Shown: positions 1 to 10,606 of the stretch, one piece after another
Position numbering within the stretch: position 1 is the stretch's first letter
Layout: each line of letters opens with the position of its first letter
Assembly: GCA_023627715.1 (NCBI GenBank)
Contig: JAMAHW010000054.1
Span: forward strand, 193,501 to 257,500
Length of the DNA stretch: 64,000 nucleotides
Direction of reading: 5' to 3'
DNA from: Periconia sp. R9002
Taxonomy: Eukaryota; Ascomycota; Dothideomycetes; Pleosporales; Periconiaceae
Notes under the pieces: model-generated
Database searches by the model: none
Seen by the model: only the letters and a program-made list of their open reading frames with translations
Told to the model about the DNA's origin: nothing
Made by a program: the position numbers and the translations under genes

Positions 1-2206
1 CTCGGCAAGAAAAACGAATTATCAAGCCTACATCATCGCCAAGGAATACTTCCCGATTGAGTAACTCAGATATCGAATTGCGTATGTAGGTAGATGGCGT
101 CAATGAGTCGCTGGCAGATGAAACCGCCATGGCGACGCATGCGATCTAATCCCGGTACACGTGTTCACCCCCTAGACTGTTGCTGCAAATCTCCCTCCTC
201 CGATATCTGGCCGCTACTAATCCAAGGCCACACTTAATATTGCGAAGTTCACAGACCGGGGCTTCTTCCCTGTGTCATCAAACAATTCAATAGATCGTCT
301 TACTGATCAGCACGCATAACAAGTAGGTAATCCCCCTGTGTTGCAAAAGGCGGCCGCCAACTGTCAGATATTGCCCATGGACCACCTTTCTCTGTACATT
401 ACTGAAACCAACGGATGTACATGGATGGTAGGGGTGGGTTAGTGAGTATGCGCTCGAGCATCTCAATAACAGTTCTGTCAAGCTGCAGTATGGGCAATCG
501 GAGTCATACCCGAAGCAGGGGTGTGTATAGCTTATTATTGTCAGATATTTTTCATGGGGTAGTGCTCACGAAGCGTGGGGCGTGGGAGGATTGCAGCTGC
601 AAGGCACCGAAAAGAGATTGAGAGTTGCAAATAATGTCTCGCGGCGGGGGCTTTGTTCTGGCAAAGGAAATTCGTGCGGGGTCTGGTGGTGTGTAGACAT
701 TTCGGGGAGACTGCGCCGTATTCGGGTTCGGAAATACGGTGTGTATAAGACTACACAGTAGGTATTCCAGGGTCAGTCGTGAGCAGTAGGGGTAACCTTG
801 AAACTACCGAAACCAGGATGATATCAAATCATCTCATGAGAAAAACCCAGGATTATATAAGTAGGGGTACCCTTACTACGTACGACTTACCCATCATTTC
901 TACATTATTCGTTTAAGAATCCATGAAACGGGAACGCAGGATTATTGAGTCGCTTGCGAATTTCCCCCTCCAAATCGCCCTAAACGGTTGCGGTGTGGTG
1001 GATTGATCGCTATGTAACCTTCGCGAGCAATACTGAAGTCAGTGATGGGGGTCAAAAGACATGGATGGGGCTAAATTAAATGCTGGGCGGTAGACTAACT
1101 ACACTGCGTTACTCCATACTTTGCCTTTTCTTTCTTCAGGATGTGAGAAAAGTGGAGCATTCGAACTAGATCGGCGGCCGTTAAGATTGCGGATTGCGCG
1201 TGCTGTTCCGTGAAAAAAGAAATCCCATCAGCAAGCAACCCAGCAACTCATTCTACTTCCCGGTTAGTGGCAGTAACTCCGTGCTTCCACCCCTTCTCTT
1301 TGGATTTCTATCTTTCCATCGATGTTCCTCGGTGTTGATACCCGATTCGTGCTTACAGGGACATGTTTTTTTGTAGATTTGCATGCATTAATAATTTGTA
1401 CAGAAAAAATCCGAGTCGAACAAAAATAACAAAATAAAACTTCTACGTAGTGGACCAACAGCATTAACAAAACATTCACAAAACTCTATGCAGTCTCTTG
1501 GGTATTTTCTGTAGGAGGACACCAAAGGAGGTGAATCAGGTGGAGGAGGAGAAGTGATTAATTGAGTGATGCAGCAGTACTATGACAGATAGAATATACA
1601 TGGAAGCCACGTGATGTAGATCACGTGGTGAGACATTCACTCAAACGCTCTCACCCCTTTCACCCTTCAAACTCTCTGTAAACATATCTCCGCTCTAAGA
1701 ACTATTCATCTTTACTAGAAGCAAGCACATATACCATACACCACGTAGACTCCCCTTATAATACAAGAATCTTCTTCCATATGAGAGCATACGTACTCCT
1801 GAGGTATATGTACTATTTTGCGTAAAAAGGTGAAAAAAACCAACGATACATCCTTCGCAAACACTCAATTTTCACACAAGGAAGTCAATGCATCCTTTCC
1901 GATACCCTATAGCTACATCAATCTTCAAGCTGTCAATAGCAGCGATATATATGCCCGATAATGTATTGATCAGCTCTTCTAAATCCTTCCACCATCCACC
2001 ATCCGCCATCCAGCTTCCGCCTTTCACTATCCGCACAGGTTATTAGTACCTTAGTGACCAGCGACCCAGCATGGGTGGTCAATGACGCCGTGAACACCGC
2101 GCTGGGTTACTGTAATGCTCATCAATTGAGCAGTCTAACATACATATAAAGCACCGATAGTATCCTGATAAAAAAAGATCTTATTTTTAAGTAGTAAATC
2201 TATAGA
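1..2206. other. Gene-free AT-rich stretch
   Basis: I see no convincing gene here. The open frames are short, lack family motifs and overlap each other on both strands. The right part (about 1560-2206) is rich in A+T with many short A and T runs, as expected for old RIP-mutated sequence. The one ordered element is a palindrome near 1607. Confidence 0.6.
1607..1628. promoter_or_regulatory. Palindrome with two CACGTG E-boxes
   Basis: A perfect 9-bp inverted repeat (CCACGTGAT / ATCACGTGG) around a 4-base centre. Each arm holds CACGTG, the core bound by basic helix-loop-helix factors of the Cbf1/Pho4/SREBP type. No gene start is close, so a regulatory role is inference only. Confidence 0.35.
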
Positions 2207-2352
2207 ACAAGTACTAAAAACGTTTTACAGAGATACTTTCCTAGCATCCTACTTACTTCTATAAGAACTACAATCTTAAGAAGAAAAGGTCCTCGAAGCG
2301 TTATATGTGGAGTGGTAAGTGTTGTGAGTGCGGGTTATTTCGACACCTAGAT
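2207..2352 (+). repeat. Left arm of long inverted repeat
   Basis: This stretch pairs, inverted, with 4776-4933. Both arms carry in the same order an AT-rich block (2207-2281), a middle block ending GTAAGTGT, and an inner block with GTGCGGG, TATTTC and ACACCT. Many differences are C/T or G/A, and the right arm is the more AT-rich. The inner edge lies 5 bp before the deaminase ATG at 2358. Confidence 0.7.
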
Positions 2353-2357
2353 GCCCC

Positions 2358-4480
2358 ATGGCTGCCTCCAGTTTTCTCTCCGAGCAGAATCTACTCCGAT
2401 TCCGGGGCCTGACAAATTTGCTGCGAGCCACAAACGCCACCGACGACCACACGCACGACAATCGACGAAGCAAGAGTAACACCTTGTACCGAAGGCTTGC
2501 GGAATTTGCTGATCTCCTTGTTCGAGATTTGGAGGTGGTCGATGTGAGGTCAGACAAGAATGGAAAGCTAGTGCAAATCCTAACCGACCCTGACCGAGAT
2601 GATGAGGCAAGCGACATATCCGAACTTGATGACGATGAAAAGGGTTTGGATAACAGAGTTGCACCGCTGTTGGTGGAGGCTATTGCTGATCCTGCAGAGC
2701 CTATGGACTCAGCTGGAGCATGGTTACTAAAACATACAATTGGAACCAAGCGGAATGCCCCCAAAACGAACATCACCATCGACAAGCATGGTTCCATGTT
2801 AGTTTCGTTGGTCACCGCTACCCATGAGGCTAGCGATGCTCACGCCTCTCGGACAGCACAAGCCAGATTGAACAACTATGTCCTTCTCGCTAGCATTGCG
2901 AAGATCTGTGATCGCATGATTAGAGGGACGTCTCAACATGATAAAAATCTGTGGCAATTCTTGACAAAAACATCTACGGACGTGCACAAGGCCTCTGGGA
3001 CTCTCCGGAACATACCCTTCCTGCCTTCGGATGCAAAAGATATGAAGATTCCGGGACCGTTACTACAGAAAATCCTTGCGTGCTTAAAGAATTCGAAGGC
3101 CGGTCTTGCTCCCGAGCTGGAGCCGTGGCTGGAACGCGAGATCGTGTACACCAACGATACGCGACCTGTCTTTCAGACATTATTCAGTGACCTCCTTGTT
3201 AACCTCAATGCTGCTCTGCTCACCTTGGCAAACAAGAAACACGAACGCCTCATAAAAAAGGCCAAGGCAAGCTGAGTGAGGATCAAATCGCTGACGCCGC
3301 CTTGGAGTTGGATTACTACGCCATGATCGCGAGTTATTGGTTAAGGTTGCTCTCAGCACTGCTGGACCAGATAAGGCCAGTGATACAAGCCCACCTGGCT
3401 TATTTGAGAGAAGTCTTCGCTATCACCAAGGTCACATCAAGTTACTCAGCCAACGCACCTTCATCGGACCGGTTTGGACAGCCTCTATCAGAACCCGGCC
3501 CATATCCGTCGTCATCGTCGTCATCGGACGGTGGTGTCAGGGACGTGGGAAGCGGTTTCAAAATGACATTCACAAGCCACAGAAGAACGTACACCGCGGA
3601 CTTCGAGGAAATTGATTCAGCCGGACTTGCACAGAACTGGAATGTGGCAGCATTGAAATACCTGAATTTATTATGTCTTCACCAAAAAGCTGTCCTCCGT
3701 CTTAGCAGAGGTTCCAACCAAATTCCTGACAAAAGGATCCAAATGTTTTTGAGATCAACCAGGTTTGAGTACGTACGTTGCTTCCAAGACCAGGCTGATG
3801 GAAACATAGTGTCCATGAAAAACGTGATGGAGACGCTTAAGTTCCCCTGGGGCGAGGAAGTTGGACCACAAAACATCGCCAAATTGAAGACGTTTATCCA
3901 AGAGACGGAACTGACGAAGGATGAAAAGCCAATCGTATCGGATGCAAAATGGGAAGACGAAGAAAATTTCGAAGGAAACTTTCACTCTGAGACTGTGATG
4001 CTTTCTCTCCAACTTCCACCTAAGGAAATTCTTAAGAGTTTTTCAGGCCCCGCACAAGTCCTTCCGGTCTCCGAACGCTGCTGCCCGGCGTGTTACGCGC
4101 TCATTAAGTACGTAAATACGACGTCTCGTGACAGAATATTATACCCGGGCCACCACGAGAATTGGGTCACCGCCGCATTACCTCCTTGGCTTCCATGAGA
4201 GGCCGGCATGGCCGTGATCAAGGCTGCAGAGACTAAACTTGTAGAGAGGATTCAGGATTTGAATTCAAAAATTCCACTTTCGGAGTCCAGCACAGGTACA
4301 TCACACATTACGTCTCACTGCGAGGATTATGATCTTGACTTTGATTTTGAGTTTATTCGATCGCCTGAAGATAGGTTGAAGGAACAAGGAGAAAAAAGGA
4401 AGCGCAGGAAGTCGGAAGAAGAACCAGAAGTTAGTAGCAGCTTCGAGTCCGACTTAGAGGCGTTAGAGGCGTTAATGTGA
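2358..4480 (+). pseudogene. OTT_1508-like deaminase-fold gene, broken
   Basis: Three open segments in two frames read as one protein of about 700 residues. Segment one (2358-3275) is an alpha-helical N-terminal part. Segment two (about 3258-4198) ends with the nucleic-acid-deaminase-like signature: a HSE triad at about 3985 and CCPAC at about 4080, matching the HxE and CxxC zinc and catalytic motifs of the OTT_1508-like deaminase family expanded in fungi. Segment three (4208-4480) continues in the same frame with a charged tail. There are two breaks. A one-base loss in the A run at 3254-3259 shifts frame into a stop at 3273. A TGA at 4196-4198 sits in otherwise continuous coding sequence where CGA would fit, a C-to-T change. 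I found no intron that removes either. Substrate is unknown for this family. It could be an assembly error at the A run, but two independent breaks favour decay. Confidence 0.7.
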
Positions 4481-4775
4481 TCTTTAGTGATTGGTTTGGC
4501 TATCCGTAAACTCTGGAAGTGCACCAAGGGACACGTTGCGAATGGCTGGGATGGGTGAGGGGAGGGAAGAGGTTTTAACGTAGATATACACGGCATGTAG
4601 CGTGGAGAGACATGTCCCTCCTCAACCGAGATCACTACCTGTCTTGATAAATCAAATACATTCTCAAAATGCCTCTTCTTCAATGCTTTTCAGCTACTTG
4701 CTACATAGGTACACATAGATAGCAACTACCAACACACGCCAGACCTACACCCCGTAAATGGATCGCATCAAATAA

Positions 4776-4933
4776 TCTAGCACGTAGGTGTAGAAATAGC
4801 CCGCACTTATTACACTTACTACTCTATATATAATACTTTAAGGGTCTCTTCCCCCTAAAATTATAGTTCTTTTAATAGCAAGTACAATGCTAGGAGAGTA
4901 TTTCTATATAATATTTTTACTATTCTTTTTCTA
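4776..4933 (-). repeat. Right arm of long inverted repeat
   Basis: Inverted partner of 2207-2352. Read on the minus strand it runs AT-rich block (4933-4855), middle block, then GTGCGGG-TATTTC-ACACCT at 4812-4782, the same order and spacing as the left arm. By eye the outer block is roughly three-quarters identical. A further partial copy of the inner motif (GTGAGTGCGGG then ACACCT) lies in plus orientation at 4940-4966. Confidence 0.7.
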
Positions 4934-6227
4934 ATGTTTTGTGAGTGCGGGATATCTTAACACCTGCGCGACTGGCTACACATATACTATACCCCGAGGC
5001 TAAGGAGGAGTTGATACTTTGTATCATAAAAAGTACACTAAACCACCACAGAGCATTCAACTACTGGGGGGGGGGAGAGAGGCATCGACGCAGGCAGACG
5101 AAAACGCAGTAACGTCCTATACTTCATATCATACCAAATAATTAGAAGCATCTTGTATTAAAATACCCTTAGAAGGAACTTAGGTATCGTAAACAAGGGG
5201 TACGTAGGTGAATAGGAGTTGTTCAACTGTAACGAGCACCCGCACTGTTAAGGCCAACATACATATGAATGAATAAGATAGATATCAAGACTTGTTGTAC
5301 GTTACCTACAAAAAAGCACACACAGTATTTCCATACCGTTTGAACATGTATGTATACAGGACAGACAGACAGACAGCATTTCTCTCTCGAGTTACTAATA
5401 CATACATACAATACACCAACAAGATTGATGCACAGATAGATAGACCTACATAGGGTGGTGCTAGGAGGTATGTATGTATACTTAGGTACACATTGCGGGG
5501 TGGCGTGGCAAGTGGGATTCCTACCTACATATTCAAACACAACATCCGTCAAACTCATTAGGAAACAAATTTCTAACTCGTTGCACGAAAATTTGTAGAG
5601 TAGAGAGAAAAAAGATCAAATCAAATGTTATATGCTTGAGGCACTAATATACGTAGGTACGTACGCACACCTAACACTGCAACTGCATGAGAAACACACA
5701 CAATATGTGGTCTTACCCTTCCTCTCTCCTGCTTCGATCCACTCATTGAACTCCCTCATTACGGCCGGGCTCACCCGCTTGCTCCGTCCATGTATCTCTT
5801 TAACAAAGCCATGCAAAGAAAGTACCAATATGATGCTTCCCTCGAAGAGACGGCCAAGGGTGTTAGATGATGCAGTTTAGCAAAAGAAACAAGACAAAAT
5901 CTCCACAAAGAGCCTAGCCTGAACTGACGGCGGGGGAAGAAGCCAGTATAAACATGTTTGTCCCCACGGCCGAGACAAATCTCCGCTTATCCTCCATATG
6001 TACACACCCCAAATTTCTCGCTCAAAGGGACAAAGGCAATACCTCACTAGACAGTACCATTTATGGAAGACCCGTAGAAAACGCCGTAGGAAACATGGAA
6101 ACTAAGTATCACAATTACGACTGGCGCGGTTATAAGGAATGGGGAATCTTGTGTTCGTGAGGGCGTAAGAGATAGCATCCAGATGATAGTCATGCTTTGT
6201 TAGCATGAGTGTGCTGGAAGCCATTCG
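4934..6227. other. Gene-poor gap with repeats
   Basis: Contains a run of ten G at 5066-5075, an ACAG microsatellite at 5361-5376 and many TAC/GTA-rich stretches. A minus-strand frame at about 5665-5865 looks exon-like and is listed separately. Otherwise I see nothing codable. Confidence 0.5.
5665..5865 (-). other. Possible exon of an unrecognised gene
   Basis: On the minus strand an uninterrupted frame gives a non-repetitive, amphipathic peptide (LFEGSIILVLSLHGFVKEIH, then GRSKRVSPAVMREFNEWIEA). It ends at a good donor, GTAAGA, just after GERKG. The composition looks like real protein, unlike its surroundings. I could not find a convincing start, upstream acceptor or following exon, and I do not recognise the family. 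It may be the remnant of a lost gene. Confidence 0.25.
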
Positions 6228-7575
6228 CTATCGATTGCCAGCTTCAAGCTGAGCAGGAGTTATTTGTTGCGTCGCGGTGCTGTTTTCAGCATTTGCATGG
6301 CGATTACGGCTGAACAAAGTGGTGAAGGGCATTCTACTTCTCGGGGGTGCGGCATTACTGGTGTCAGGAGGTGGCGGAGCATTGTCAGTAGTTGAGTCCG
6401 GACCCCGCCGATTTGAATTGCGACCGAAGCCAAAGAAAGATCTGACCTGTCTGCCACTGTTGGCATCCGAGTTTTGTCGACCACCGGTGGAGACGATGAT
6501 GACGCGGGGACGGGAGAAGGGTACTCGAGAACCAGACCAGGCAGCCTGTGGAACTGTAGGCGATCGAAGACCAGTCGAGCGGCGGTTCGACGTGGTTTGA
6601 TCCTGTGCCTCGCCCTCTTGAGCTGGACGGGGCTTGGGCACGTAGTAATCAGCCTTGCAAAGAGGGCAGCATGCTCGGCGACTTGTCAGCCACGGATCAA
6701 CGCAGCTGGCGTGGAAGGCATGACCGCAGGTCAGCCCTCTCACATCGTCGTCGTCTTCCAAGACGTCCAAACAAATCGCGCAGGTGTCGCCGGGTTCAGC
6801 AAGCAGCTCGGGAGCCGCAGCAGTTCGAATCGGATCGTCGTCGTCGGATTCGTCGCCATCGTGGTCTGCCACGGAACCCGCTTTACCTGGTGTATAGTGA
6901 CTTGTAGCAGTGTTGGTTTGTGTCAGCTCGGTGTGCTTCTCAGTGACCTCTTTCTTTTTCTCCTCCGTAGATTTGCGAACTCCCTCGGAAGTCCCAATAT
7001 CCTTTTGCAATGGTGCGTTTGCAGCATTGTTTTCCTGAGCCGTTCCTGATGTGGTGGTGGGATTCTGACCGGAGCCCCCATTGTCCGGTATAGAGGCCAC
7101 AACACCTTCAACGTCCTTGACGCTATTGGCACGACTTTGCGGTGCTGTTGCTATTCCACCCGCTGCTGGCAGTCCTTCATGTTCCCGGCTAGCCTTCCAT
7201 TGTTTATACTTGATCAAAGAGAACCGCTCATTGACCTCGTCCATAGTCATCAACTTCTTCTCCCTCCTTCTCCTATGAGGGCGTGGCATTGCAGCCAGGT
7301 CGATGGGGTCGCCATCTTGGGCTTGGCGGGCGGCACGATTGCGTTGGTTGTAGCGGAAGCAGTATTTGACACCGACAATGATCCTTTGAGCGAATTAGAG
7401 AAGAATGAACAGACGACACGATGTGCAACTAGACATACCACAAATTGGTGAAGACGACACCAAAACCAAGAGCCACAAAGAAGAGCAGCGGCGAACTCGT
7501 GGGACCACCGCCTGAACCAGACTGTGGTGGTTGGCTAGCGGAGGGTATTGACGACGATGTAGATGTGGCCGACAT
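6228..7575 (-). CDS. Membrane-anchored RING-H2 finger protein
   Basis: Two exons (7575-7439 and 7383-6228) around a 55-nt intron give 430 residues. The short first exon encodes a Ser/Gly/Pro-rich start and a hydrophobic helix, LLFFVALGFGVVFTNLW, which continues after the splice into IIVGVKYCFRYNQ, so the N-terminus is a single membrane anchor. A cytosolic part follows with MPRPHRRRREKK. The RING-H2 finger (CAICLDVL... CGHAFHASCVDPWL ... CCPLCKAD) lies near residues 245-290, then a low-complexity tail. RING-H2 proteins of this layout act as E3 ubiquitin ligases that recruit E2 enzymes at membranes. Substrate and compartment cannot be read from the sequence. The ATG inside exon 2 would give a 353-residue form without the anchor, but the frame and splice fit make the longer form likelier. 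Confidence 0.85.
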
Positions 7576-9318
7576 GATTAAGCACTCTCTTCCATATGTC
7601 TGACTGGACGGCCGTGGTAAGTCAGGTCCAAAGACAGAGGGTTCTTTGTGAAGTCAGGTTGGACAAAGGACCGCAGGCGCAAGATCAGACTTTGTCTTTT
7701 GGTAGTACCGGCAATGAGGTTGGCGGGTCGAGGCGGAATCCACCGAGGTGCGACGGATGCGAAGTGGGTCTGTTCCTGTATTTGTAGGTGAAAGACGGGT
7801 CACTGGGGATGGTTGTGCGGATGCAAAGGCTGAGTGGTGACGACAAGATCCGAGGTGTGCGTGGCAAGCAGCTGGCTGGGCTGTGGCGTGCGAGGGGGGA
7901 AGCGGACAATAACCAAGAGATGGAAGGTGACGATGACAGACAGTCAGTGGTGAGAGGCGGCCAGCAGTCTCGCGGCCATGCCCTTGGAGGTTGGAGGGTG
8001 CACGGTGCGAGAGCGAGAGAGGCGGAGGTGGAGCAAGTAGTGAGAGCGATATCGTCGGCTGAGATGGGGTAGGCAGGTGGGTGGGTGGTACAGTCAGTAC
8101 GATAGAGTTGTCTGCTCTCTTCCCGTCTCGTCTCGTCTCGTCTGCGCTCGGGGTTGGGGCTGGGCTACTAGCCGTGAGGAGTGCAGACCAAGCAAGAGGC
8201 GGCGCGGCTGGCAGGCCATTCACAAGGATCCACCAGGCACGCTTGTCCGCTTGCGGCCTAACCCCCTGCCCGCCCCCCTCGCACTTGCCTGCCCGGCTGA
8301 ATCCAGTGATAAATAGCAGGACATCACTCTACTCTCCTCCACACTGCACTGTATGTACTCTACACGAGTACGCGACCAAGGTCATCTTGGATAAAAATGA
8401 CTAATGCCGGACACCTATCATGATTCTAGCTTCATGTCTTGACCCTTCCATTTCCATGCCACTGTAACAGATACACGCACTTGCATATGGTCACTCTGTC
8501 GTTTTGTTGTACACGTTTCAAGAACGGATATTCTGACCCGGTGCAAGAGATCTTGTACCCCTTCACCAAATACGATGACGGCGCTTCGGCCCTATTCTCG
8601 TTGGATGCGACAAACGAGAACGACAAACGAACCATATGTACCCACCCGCCCGTGATTCATATGTACATACCGTCACCTCCTACGCCTCTCTTCCTTGACA
8701 TGTCTTGATACTGGAATCATCTTCTTGGTTTTTTGGTCTTGGTCTTGGTCTTACATGCCTCCTCCGACCTCACCCTGCATGCGTGCTGCGCCATCTTATG
8801 TACATGGAGAAATCTTGCAAGAGGAATATTGATGCCCGTCATGCGCAACCATGGCAGGGGGCCACATGTATGCACTCTGACCCTTTTCCGGCCTCACACC
8901 CCCAAAAACAAAAATCTTCATGCCAAATTCACCACCATGCATCCCCGTGCAGCGCTTCTACTTTCCTATGGCGGGCACCCTCATCCAAGCAAGCTGCCCG
9001 AGTAGGGGTTGGCTGTCCCCCGCATGTCAAGCAGGAACTTCACTAGTCCATCTTTCCCACCTTGGACAGTGCCGTGTCGCCTGATCCGATCCCCACTACC
9101 TACCCTCACCACGCCATATCGCCCGTAGTCCATATTTGCATTACACCATCTACTTCCGGCTTGTTCGGCAATCCGCCCGAATACCATCTGTCTGTCTGAA
9201 CTGTACTGTACTGTATGCTTTGGTCTCCGGCAAACCCTCTACCCGTTCAACCCCCACTCGTCTAACGTCATCCAGTGACCCAGCCATAACTGCCACATCA
9301 ACCAATCACACAACAACC
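7576..9318. other. Long upstream region, no gene seen
   Basis: Lies between the divergent RING-H2 and cyclophilin starts and should hold both promoters. It includes CGTCT repeats near 8125 and CT-rich tracts before the cyclophilin start. The 189-residue minus frame at 7654-8223 is Pro/Ser/Ala-rich with no domain, and I treat it as composition-driven. Confidence 0.5.
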
Positions 9319-10015
9319 ATGGAGTCCGCTGAGCAGTCCGGTAACCCTGTCGTATTCTTCGACATCACGTTGGGAGGCGAGAAGCTGGGGAGAATCAAAA
9401 TGGAATTATTCAAGGATGTAGTCCCCAAAACCGCAGAGAATTTTCGTCAGTTCTGCACTGGTGAAACTAAGAACCACCGCGGTCAGCCCCAGGGATACAA
9501 GGGCTCCAAATTCCACCGGATCGTGAGTTTCAAACATCTCCAGCTCCGTCATGCTGGCGGACCCTCTTTTTGTTCTTCCACACTACCATACTGACCATGC
9601 AAGATCAAAGGTTTCATGATCCAAGGAGGGGATTTCATCAATGGCAATGGTACCGGCTCCAGAACCATATATGGCGTCGACAAGTTCGCGGATGAAAATT
9701 TCAACTTGAAGCACAACGAACCCGGTCTCCTTTCCATGGCGGTATGCTGTGCCCTCGCAACCACATCCACTAAACGCACAGGAGGTTAACATACTAACTG
9801 CCATCTAGAACAGTGGTCCAAACACGAATGGTTGCCAGTTCTTCATCATCACTGCTCCCGGCGGTACGCCCCATTTGAACGGCAAGCACGTCGTATTCGG
9901 AAAGGTTGTCGAAGGCATGGATGTGGTAACAAAGATTGAAAACACCCGTGTCGTTGCTAATCCTGAAGGCAAGCCCGTGCAAGATGTTGCCATCGCACAA
10001 TGCGGGGAGATGTGA
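9319..10015 (+). CDS. Cyclophilin, CypH/PPIH-type
   Basis: Three exons (9319-9522, 9604-9741, 9809-10015) encode 182 residues, the usual length of the small nuclear cyclophilin H group. The domain is complete: [15 protein letters not shown] at the start, [25 protein letters not shown] across the first splice (catalytic Arg in FHR, with the QGGDF pocket), NGCQFFITTAPGG, and [14 protein letters not shown] near the end. The enzyme speeds cis-trans isomerisation of peptidyl-proline bonds. PPIH orthologues bind the U4/U6 Prp4-Prp3 complex, so a spliceosomal role is known for the group and inferred here. There is no signal peptide, so it should be nuclear or cytosolic. The second intron has a textbook CTAAC branch site about 10 nt before its acceptor. 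Confidence 0.93.
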
Positions 10016-10606
10016 AGAAGTGGGTCAAGAAGACCTGCAACTTGACTTCGAACGAGAACATCTAGGGATTGCCTGACCACCCTAACGTTACCAAACGTCT
10101 ACCAAATCCATGTCCGGTCCCGAACGTAGTCGAGGTACGAGAAGCAAAAAACAGCCTCGGATCACATTCACGAATAGCATACATGTACATAAGTATGTAT
10201 GCTTTCCACTTCCCCTTTTGAATGGCAAGGCACCGTGATAGAAAGAGTCGTGAATACACCAGACATCTCTAATGTCCATAAATAAAGCGATTCAGAAATA
10301 AAATTCTCTCCAAGACATACAACATCAATAAGATCTGAAGTTTGAAATCCTCGTTTGCGCTCAGATTCTAGTGTAGGCTAAGTTTGGTATCAAATCGTTC
10401 GGTTCAATTTTCAATGTGGATCCATCTCTGGATTGCGCACAGACCACCGACAATGCCAAGCCTTCGCCGCACGCGAGCAAATCCCCGCCTGCCTTACGTC
10501 TTCACCGTCCCCTCGAAATTTTTTAAACCAGTCTGCTCAGCGCCTTCTACCCCTCTCCACTGCACCTCCTACAATTTCAATGTAGTCTCCATCACTCTAG
10601 CTCAAC
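10016..10606. other. Intergenic, cyclophilin to RRN3
   Basis: Holds the cyclophilin 3' end and the RRN3 promoter and 5' leader. The last 150 bases are pyrimidine-rich, as is common before fungal start codons. No further gene seen. Confidence 0.5.

Noticed and set aside
5223..5558. Minus frame of 111 residues rich in Tyr/Cys/Val
   Set aside because: Overlaps GTAGGTAC and ACAG simple repeats on both strands; repeat-driven.
7654..8223. 189-residue minus-strand frame upstream of the RING gene
   Set aside because: Low-complexity Pro/Ser/Ala/His sequence with no domain, lying in promoter-like DNA with other open frames on the opposite strand.
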